Assembly (NCBI RefSeq): GCF_963675165.1
Contig: NC_087385.1
Span: forward strand, 4,946,412-5,010,411
From: Halichondria panicea
Lineage: Eukaryota > Porifera > Demospongiae > Suberitida > Halichondriidae
DNA: 64,000 nt
Reading direction: 5' to 3'
Numbering within the stretch: position 1 is the first letter of the stretch; each line of letters begins with the position of its first letter. A program made the position numbers and the translations under genes. The notes under the pieces were generated by a model. It worked only from the letters and a program-made list of their open reading frames with translations, did not search any database and was not told where the DNA came from. This document shows positions 36,833 to 46,700 of the stretch, in pieces.

Positions 36833-39800
36833 GTACCATAAGCTATACAGATCTAGATGATGAATGTCTGATTTTAGAGAGTATAGTTCTAGGCAGTCTG
36901 AACAGAGAGCGTATCAGCATTAGAGGACTTACTCTCCTCAGTCTGGATCGGAAGAGATGCCACAGGAGGGGAGCCATGAGGAGACTCACAGTCGCTGTGC
37001 TCAGTATTACCAAGTACACCTGCATGGGAATAGTACTGCATTTAAACCGTGATTGAAAGCTTTATTAGAATAATTATGATCAAAGTGTTGTATAGTGCAG
37101 TGAGTCCACCCACCACAGGCTTCGGTGCATCCCCAACAGAGGAACTAACCATAGCCAGTAATTACACATGTAAGCAGCGACTATGATAATTGGTAACAAG
37201 AGCATAACTCTGAGCCCTCCTACACAAGATAGCTCCACGACTATAAAAGCAAGGTAAGCTAGATAAACTAGCACTCTATAGCACCCTATCAAAATCAACC
37301 ATGACTACTGAATCTGAGCCTGCCCTCTACCCTGATCCCCAGCCTCACAACTACGAGATTTCGATTCCCATGACTACAAAGGAGACAGAAGTGTCTGAGG
37401 TGCCTGAGGTGCCTGAGGTCCAGCACCACGACACTAACAGTATCAGAGATGATGAGTCAGAATTGGATGTAGTAGATCATAAGTCACCAGGAGATGTACC
37501 ATCACGATACCTCAATGTAAGTTTGCATTAAGTAGATGCGACACGTTACATTTCTAACACATTATTTGCAGCTTGAATTTACTGCAACCTTCCACGAGCA
37601 CAAGAAAACTAGTTTGATCAAGCCAGTGCATGCAGTTCTCGGAATAATCTACAAGTGGATAAAGATCATCACCTATCATATCTTTGTCTTTGTGATTGGT
37701 ATTCCACTAATGATAATCTGGGCTCTGCTAAATGGCATAATGGCATTCATCTACTCGTGGATTTGGAGCCCTACTCTCCGTATCACTATCTTCTGGATTG
37801 CAGCTATACTACCCCTGGTTACCATGCCACTGGTGACCATCTTCAGGCCTTTGATAGATGTGGCAGCTCGCTGCCTCAGCAAGATTCGTTGCAAAGCAGG
37901 CGTCGATGGAAAAGGATTTGTGCAGAATGCCGTGCAGAACGTCTAAGAATTACTCCAACTGACAATTAAAAAACTAACAATTAGGGTAGGTATATACATG
38001 TAGTATACTAGAATTAAGCTAGCAAAGAATCCTTTTTATAGCCATATATACATGTATACTGTTTATAGGTATTATACTTTCATATGTGAATGCTGTTGCA
38101 ATGCTAGTGTGTGCAATGTGGTTAGGTACTACTATAAGGCACTGTAACTTACCTCTCTGGATACGATACCGAGTCTCCGCCCCCTGCTCGCCAGAACGAA
38201 GGAGAATTCACTCATCTGAGCCAGACTGAGGGAGAGAGTCCACGTACTGGGCTGACAGGGACCGAGGAACAGCCCCAGGACCCCCACTGTCAGCGAGAAC
38301 TGTGTGTGTGTGTGTGTGCGTGTGTGTAGGGTAAGCAGTGGCGTAGCCAGGATTTTGGGAAGGGAAGGGCTCAAATCAGTTGAGCAGCCAGACCAGGCGC
38401 TGAACAACATGAAATTTTACCAAGGTCATCACTTATCCTCAGCAGTCAGCATGCGTATTAGATGGCCCTGCCCACATATATATTGAATGACATCATTCTA
38501 GTAACTATAGGCATGCAAAATAGATCGATAGATCAGTGATTCAAGCTAAATTGGAGTTGATGGAGCACAAAAAGGGGGGGGGGGGCTCTAGCCCCGTCAG
38601 CCTCCCTCTGCCTACGCCACTGATAAGTGGCTATTAATGTTCTCATGGTGAAAGTATTTGAGGGCATTTTAGGGCATTATAATTTCTGTAGTTAAACATA
38701 CATTTACATGTGTGGGTCTTGAATGGTACATGTATTTTAAACATTCAGGTTGAGCACATTAATTGGTTAAGCATCTACTTAGTTGCGTGGGGTGTGCCCA
38801 CATCTCACAACTCCTCGGGGCTTACTTTGAGGAATATAATGAACAGTGTGACAGCACAAACAGTGATGAACTCCGATCTCAAGAATGTTGGGAATACATG
38901 GAATCCTATAGAAAACGAAATTTTAAGTCAATTCAGTATTAGTAATGCAGAGAGCCATGGTAAGCAGAAGGTGATAATGCCTAAATCAATACAACGGCAA
39001 CACCAAGAACAACGAAACAGCTTTCAGGGTAAACAGACAACACAGAAATGCATGTATTAATTACACTGACCTAGAGATGCGAAAAAAAACACTGCAAAAA
39101 GGTCTCTAAGTGGCTTCACCAACTTTCTGACCTACAAAAACAACACAGACAGCATCACATTACACCCAAAGTAACTATGTGCGTAGACTACGACCGGTAT
39201 GTCTGTATTATTATAGTGACAAGAGAGCTATGCTATGAAACCTTACCCTGTCAGCACTGGCTCCCTGAGAGCTCACGGCCACACCAGCTAGGAAACCACC
39301 CAACTCCAGCGAGGCTCCCAACATCTCTGCAATCTAGTGGAGGGATAATATCACATAATTATATCATAAAGAAATGTACTTCAAATCCACACTACAACAG
39401 TAGCTACACAACTGCACAGTATGAACCATACCGTATTTACTTGATTAAACGCCCACTGTAAAAGCTCTGTCTTTGTCAATAAACACCTATCTTAAATAAT
39501 TACCCATGTGTGGGGCATGGCACTGTGGGTGGAGCTGAATTAGCACGTGGAACCAGTTGCAAGCATGGTAGCATAGAATAATAGATACTATTTATGATGG
39601 CAGAGAGAGAGATACCGACACAGAGGGAGAAACATCACTCCTACGACTTAAATTTAAGCTGAGAGCTGTGGCAGCAGCCAAAAAGAGCATAATAACTGTT
39701 GCTGTGCAAGAGTTTGGAGTAGACTTAACAATAAACGCCCGTTTCGAACAAACGCTCATCTCGTTTAAACGCCCCCTCTACAGACTTCGATATGAAATAA

Positions 39801-40792
39801 ACGCCCGGGCGTTTAATCAAGTAAATACGGTACACACATCCATTTGCGACGAGTGTTGGTGCACTGTAAAACAATGTGCACAGTGGAAACACTCACCAGA
39901 AACAAAATAAAACATACAGCCAGAGAGCCAAGGAGTAGATTGGCAGACTTGTTCAGAGTAGTCTCAAGAACCCTGAAGAGAAAGAAACAAGTCTAATTAA
40001 TACCAGGAGCCTGATTAACGGGGATCACGTTTCGTAAGTTGTTATGACCGCACTTCCATATATGCAGAGTCACTTAAGTGGTTGAATCCCTACACGTGTT
40101 ATACACAATACAGGGCTGCGGTTTGCAAGCACTTAGTCGCTTCCATACAAGCTGTGCGGTTTCACCGGCAATTACGAAACGTGATCCCCAAGTATACGTT
40201 GAAGTTAGCCGCTCCTTATCTTATTTATGGGCTCCTGTTAATACTCAACTCACAAACTTTGCTCAGATCAAAATTTTACACTTCCCCACCAAACTCTGAT
40301 TAATGCATACACATCCACAACCATACACACCCTGTACAGTGAGGCATAATAAAATGTGTGCAGAGGGAACACATGCTGTACACATACCGTATATGCTTGA
40401 TCAGAGACCGCGGCTACTAAATGTTTCATTTTGCTGGCAGAGGAGCTAGGCTACAATTCGAGAAAGACCACTGTTCAAGAGCTAGCTCCAGCTAATTCAA
40501 CAACTTTTAGTATGTCATCAAAAGTTTTTATCACCTGCATAAACTCAACTCTGCCATGAGAAAGTCTTTGTGAAGCACTAACAAGCTTCCACCTAGCTGC
40601 TAGCATTAATATGGCTGCCACGTGCAGAAATACTGGAGTCAAAGTTCACTGCTACCATTTGAGAGCGGCTACTAAACATTTCATTTTAGGATACTATTTG
40701 AGAGCGGCCTCTGATTGAGCATATACGGTAATTATTGCTCATTGTGGTCAAACATCAAAGGATTGTACTACTGCTGTAAATACAGTACATGC
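36833..40792 (-). repeat. Arm B of the inverted duplication (original TMCO3 3' half)
   Basis: Reverse complement of arm A (22089-27180). It is continuous with TMCO3 exons 1-4 to the right, so it is the parental arm. It contains caveolin-like copy 9, short transposons at about 38335-38622, 39429-39832 and 40385-40732, and empty sites for the two insertions found only in arm A. Confidence 0.92.
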
Positions 40793-43609
40793 CTAGGTGA
40801 TATTGATATTACCCAGGATGCGATGCAACCTAAAGCACCACCCACCAGATTGGCTTGCATTGCTTATGCATTGATGCATGACGAATCCTAATACAATCCT
40901 GCAATCTGATTGGTCCATAGGTAATGATAAATAAGTAGGTTATTACATCATGCCCTCGTGCTGTACTGCGTTGCATTAGCAGTACATCCCTCTTGCATTA
41001 GTAATAACCTATACTTATATTGCTGATGAAAAACTTTAGCGAATGAGCCAAATCAGCAGAAAAATTGACCCTTCGTGATCTAACTATTGTGTCTGGCAAG
41101 GATCGTGTGTATTTACCAGTACTGATTTAGGTTTTGCGATTTTATTGCTGCGAAGTGATCAACCATCGCAAAGTTTGATGCTCACAAACATTAGTAATAC
41201 GGTGCATATAATTATATACACTACATATTCAACAGATAAGCTCAGGCTTACTTGTAGAACATCTCCAGTAGTCTATAAGTAAGTCCTCTGGTGAGGAAGA
41301 GAAGTAGGGGGAACCCAAAGATGACCTGTATCAACTGTAACGCCCAGAATAGCCAGCTGGAGTCCGAGCCCCTCATGAACGGCATGAGGGCCACCAGTAA
41401 GCCAAGCTGAATGTCCTGAACCACTAGGAGGCCGGCAAGGGGTGTGGCCAAGTCGGAATGGGAACGGGACTCTGTCAGCTCATGTACTGAGGGGGAGGAA
41501 TAATTATGAGAGGTGCACGGAGATGAAAGAATTCACTTACAATCTTTTGAAGAACTGGTAGTTTTCAATTCACCAGTTGGTTTACAGTCATGGTCAACAT
41601 CACCTACACAGAATGAGAAGTCACGGATTGAATATACACACACAAAGAGATTACTGTATGCCACAACCCCGGGCATCTAGCATCCCCCTAGACTATAACA
41701 TGTAAAGTACGTAGCATTACATGGACACTTGACTGTATATTCAATTCACCTATGAGCCGCTGTGCGAGGGGTCCACTGGAGAGAGAGAGACAGGCAGCCA
41801 CAAACAAGCTATGAACAGGGTGTACACTCAGAACCAGTCCCACTAACACTGCCAGGACCATGCTGCAGACAAACATCAGGTTGCCACCATACACTGCAAT
41901 GCTCCACACCTGAATTAATGTACAGTGTGTAGTTAAGCATGGTTTGCATCAATACGGTACAGGGCACACGGGTGCTTGTGGGATATTTTGCAAACATACA
42001 CACAATGTGTGAATGAACTTTAAACTAGCATCAACAAACCATAACCAATAGAGCCATAGACAATAAAGTCATAGAGCATTCACCCCGTACGTTAGGCTTC
42101 ATTGCACGCACACAGCGCACAGTAACGTACAATAACTATTTTTCCGTATGACCTTATTATAATATTATAATTCTGGGGAAAGATCAAAGCAACGATTAGA
42201 AAACAGTGTTTTTTGTCGCCTTCGAAGATCGCCTACAAGTTATAACAAGCCTATTATTTTTCAACCACTGTCTCATTAGCAGCAGTCCATGAAAGTGTCT
42301 AGTTCGCTCAAACAGCTCATTTTTGTGTCCACACACAAACTAGTCACTCTACCCTTGCTGCGCGCTATGCATGCACAGGGTAATTATTATAACAGGGCAT
42401 TGTCCATTATGTTAATAACGCTGTTGGAATTACCGCGTTTACAAACCTTCTTCAACTTACACAAGAATCAAGTAGTAGCCTTAAAAAAGTCACTACTTAA
42501 TACCTATTTGGTACAATAACGAGACTAAAATAAAATCTTACCTTTCTGAGTTTCTCTGGTGTGAACTCTAACCCCACCACAAACACAATGAACATGACTC
42601 CAAACTCTCCAATGGTCTCCACCTGTACTACAGATTCTATGCAGTTGTAGCCGGTCGGGCCGAGGAGGGTACCCGCAAATATGTAGCCAAAACTCGAGGG
42701 AACTTTGAACAGAGATGAGATGCCTCCAAAAAGGAACGAAAGTAGGATAAGGTATACAATGTCATAGATTAGGTTGTGGTCTTCTATCGGTATGGTAACA
42801 TCATGATGGTGTGATAAGATGTACTGATTACTGGACGAGTCTATTAGTATGGACATGCCCTCTTGTAGATCGATTGGTTTCAACTTGCCATTATAATCCT
42901 TGGCCATATGAAAGAGACCATGATTATACCACCTCGAATCCTTCACTTTGATCACTGTCTCTATTTCTGCGCCCACAGATTTCTTTGAGTAGCTGAATAA
43001 GTGTTCTTGTAGCGTGTTCTCAAGGTCATCTGCAGCGTGAGATATCTCCTTAAATATGCCATTGATAACGTGGTAGTGTGTTTGCATACTACTATTATGG
43101 TCAAGGGATTTCATTTCTTTCTCTAATTCCACTATTATATTATAGTCTTCTTCCACTAGAACGGCAGCGTTTCGAATGTCATTCAATCGCACAAAGCAGC
43201 TATTTTTAATTGTCTCGAGTGATCGATAATCACTGCTCAGTGTTTGGCTCAGGTCGTTGAGAACTGTACTAAGAGATTTTTCTGTCGCTTTCAACTCGTT
43301 CTTGAACACTTTCAACAAATCCAGTTTCAGTTTCAGCTCTGATGATATCTCCGGCTGGCTAGATAATGATTGAATGTGCTCTTCAAGTGTATTCAGTAAT
43401 CGAGTCTTCTTATTCAGAATTAGAAATAAATCACTTGAAGAGAAATTACTGCTCCCCAACTTTCGAGAATACCATAGATTGTTATTCGAATGGTGTTTGC
43501 GATTTGTCCCGTAAAGGGGCTGGGGCAAAACAGCATCTTTGATACCTTCCAGCAGGAGAATTTGAGAGAGTAGCAGAACTGTGAACAGTAGTCTTGAGTA
43601 CAGAAGCAT
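36843..43609 (-). CDS. TMCO3: TMCO3-like cation:proton antiporter (717 aa, ten exons)
   Basis: Probable CPA2-type Na+/H+ or K+/H+ antiporter of intracellular or surface membranes. Exons on the minus strand are 43609-42542, 41909-41750, 41603-41541, 41486-41252, 39972-39897, 39333-39247, 39131-39071, 38905-38826, 38299-38153 and 37019-36843. Lengths sum to 718 codons including stop; human TMCO3 is about 677 aa. Residues 1-23 are a signal peptide and about 55-220 are coiled-coil-rich. From about 265 the exchanger domain follows: SSFGYIFAGTLLGPTGY, TIGEFGVMFIVFVVGLEFTPEKLRK, then PLAGLLVVQDIQLGLLVALMP and MLGASLELGGFLAGVAVSS. The conserved acidic ion-site residues are in LVVQD and GLEF. Head-to-head with ANKMY1, 147 bp apart. 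The last intron contains caveolin-like copy 9 on the opposite strand. Confidence 0.92.
37301..37946 (+). CDS. Caveolin-like protein, copy 9 (196 aa), nested in TMCO3
   Basis: Exons are 37301-37516 (72 codons) and 37572-37946 (124 codons plus stop), phase 0 (AAT|GTAAGT). The frame is intact, unlike its duplicate copy 5. The N-terminus begins MTTESEPALYPDPQ and differs from the other subtypes. The core is caveolin-like: IGIPLMIIWALLNG, WSPTLRITIFW, FRPLIDVAARCLSKIRCK. The tail is four residues longer (GKGFVQNAVQNV). An additional cysteine (IRCK) could be an acylation site; that is speculation. It lies wholly inside the last TMCO3 intron, antisense to it. It is a good candidate for an older cluster member, because it is the most diverged. 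Confidence 0.78.
40793..41251. other. Unique part of TMCO3 intron 4
   Basis: No gene. A stretch near 41038-41066 (GCGAATGAGCCAAATCAGC) recurs inverted near 61489-61517, so it is part of a dispersed repeat. The remainder of intron 4 is inside arm B. Confidence 0.6.
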
Positions 43610-43756
43610 TGCATATGTCTAATCAGAGGCAGAGGAATGTACAAGGCAGCTCTTTTTAAATCTGTAGTCTTCCTGAATGCAATGATCTCCTCTGCTTCTT
43701 GCTCCAAACTCTATGGGGTACACATTATTGTGAAATGAACGATCCTTACCAACAAA

Positions 43757-46700
43757 TTGGCAGCCGTCGCTAGCCTCAAGCCATTAAAATGCTCAAGCTT
43801 CTGTGAGTTGTTGAGCTCTATAATGTCCACCAGCAGTGAGTGCAGCTTGTTACCACTGACCCAATCCCTTCGGTTCAAAAGTGGCTCTCTCTCCAAACCA
43901 TCAACTGATCCTTTGTCTGGAGGTACGTATTCTCATACACTGTCTTGTTTGTATGCTCTGTAAAAGTAAACAATAGTTTCGATCATAAAAAATTCACACG
44001 TCTGCAGCTAATGTATTTGTTTTGTTAAGGTGACGGTGTCTTTGAGTGGCCCTCAGGACTCCAATACATAGGGGAGTATGTGGAGCGGAAACGCCATGGT
44101 TACGGGGTGCAGCTGTGGCCTAGTGGTGCAAAATATGAAGGTTATTTCCAAGAGGACCAAAGGCACGGCTCAGGACGACACATCTGGGAAAATGGAGAGG
44201 TACCTACCTGCATGTTGGACAAATACAGGTGCTAAGTTTTCATACCATTAACACTCTTGCCAGAGGCTAATGCTAGGTATACCGTATATATCTAGCCGTT
44301 ATTTTCGTATGGTGGAAATGTTCATAGATTTCGTATTGAAGAGTATCATATAAAACTACGAAATTATTCTACCGCAATAGATTCAACGTCACTATCCTGA
44401 GCTGTACGAAAATTAAAACTACGAAAAATTTTAAATGGGTTGTTCGTACGAAAATTTGCACCAACGAAAATTACCCGCTATACGGTACATTGCTCCCCAA
44501 CGCCCATCATTGAAACCATAGATATGCTGCCTTTGTATACATTATTGTGATCTTTAGGGGAGCCAGTCGATGATACCACTGACATTCTCCCCCCTCCCCT
44601 CTAGGAGTATGAAGGGGAGTACCAGCGTGACAAGAAGCACGGCCTGGGGACATACAGGTGGCCGAATGGGGCACACATGACGGGCAGATTCAGACAGGAT
44701 TGCAAGGAAGGACACTGTGTCTATGTGTCAGCATGTGGGGAGAAGTTTGAGGTAAGTGAAAACGAGCATGTGCAGTGTGTGGGCTAGCTACTGCTTTTAA
44801 CTCTATCATTTATACAGTACAGTACAGCAATGACTTAATTACTGCTGCTCTATGATGCACAGGGCATGTACCATGGTGATGTGAGGGAGGGGGAGGGTGT
44901 CCTCACTTACCCAGGGGGCAGACAAGATGTCGGTACTTGGAAAGGAACCAAACTGATCAAGCTGAGGTTCATAGTCAAAGAAGCGTACTTTAATCCTGAT
45001 CTCCCTTCGAAGTCTCCTGAGGAGTATAGTCTCGGATCACCTGACCTCAAAGAAAGGGCAAGCTTTGGCCCGAAAGGACAATTAGAGGTACACATGTACT
45101 TAATGCTACAACGGAGTACTTGAAGTACACATTTTTCATGTAGATTGCATCAGAAGAGCTAATCCAGGCAGCTGGGATTGGCGATGTTGCCAAGGTAACC
45201 AGTCTGGTGAAGACTGGAGCCGTCCATGTGGATGTGTCGGACAGAAATGGCCACACTGCACTCTTTGCAGCAGCTGTAAGCAATTATTGTATTAATCATT
45301 GTATTTAGACACTGAGTGTGTATTTAATCATTGACACTGAGAGTGTATTTGGCTCTAGATTCACTGCCATCCCGATGTGATCAATGTGCTATTGGACAAC
45401 TGTGCCAATGTGAACAAATTAGATGACATAGGAGTTACACCACTCAACGCTTGCTATCACATTCTCTACTGCTCAACGCGTCAGGTAAATAATTATCTTC
45501 CATATCCATGGGAAATATTTACACTGTTATCTTCTGCAGGTGAGGGCTCTGCTGAGACTGCTCCCTCGATTGGAGTACCCCTTATCTGACACCTCTCCTC
45601 CACTCTCTACCACACTCACTGACTGCACACTGCACACAGCCGACTTTATGTCCACCCCTCACAACTCACACACCTCTCACACCCCTTGCTCTCACGGACA
45701 TCATCACGACACCATCTCCACTGAAAAATGCTCCGAATGTAAGAGCCTTTGTGGAATACAGGTATCTCAGACGCACAATTTTCAACACACAAACACAAGC
45801 GACTTACAGAAGGTCCGCTCTTACCCTTTCCTTGAAGCACAAAACACTGGGAAAGTCACGTTCGGATCACTTAGCAACTTGTCTATAGAGCAAGAGCAAA
45901 GACTTAGCGACGGGATTCTGGAAAATCGAAGTGGAGAAAAATCGAAATCTCAAAACAACACAACTTTTGTCGAGAATGAGCCTGTTGCAACCTTCAATAT
46001 GGGTCTAGCGATTGTGGAACAGCCTGTTGACTTAGCCGACAATCTCAATCACTTACATGTATATCCTCCGAGCAGTCGGCCAATGTCTAGCAGTCGGCCA
46101 ATGTCTAGCAGTCGACCAATGTCTAGCAGTCAACCGATGTCTAGCCTGCTGGATAGCACACTTCTGAATAGTGCCTTGGGGGATCTGAATGCTGGGTACT
46201 CGGCCACTGCCAGCGTGAATAGCGATATTCTCGGAGTGAGTGTTGCCAGCACAGATTTCTTCTCACCCAGTGCCTGCTTCCCCGAATATGAAGTCAGGGC
46301 AATAAGTCAAGAATCTAGCTCCTCTCAAGAAAGCCTACATGATGTCTCTTTAGCTGTGGAACCTCCTGAGAAGAATGACGAAACTATAATCTTCAAAACC
46401 GACAAACTCGACAAACTCGAAACACACTTACAAGTCTCTCAAAAAACCTCCCCACGTCTGCTTCTGTTGCCCAACCAATTACACTCTGTAGGATTCAAGT
46501 CCCCTCTGGTCAGTTCCAGTGTGTTCTCGTCAACACAGTACGGGCCGATTGTGAGTGCTGCACAGAGCACCAGCCTCTCCTGCAGCTCTGGGAGTCTGGC
46601 CGAGTGCTCAACTCTCTCTGATATCACAGAGGGCAGTCTGGTTGAACTTAGGTAAGAAATGAACTTATTTGTTTGTAGCACTTCAAAAAGCATAATTATG

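Noticed and set aside
43711-43896. Minus-strand open frame opposite ANKMY1 exon 1
   Set aside because: Open for about 60 codons with a plausible donor, but no homology; the plus-strand exon joins ANKMY1 in phase. It could be a TMCO3 leader exon.
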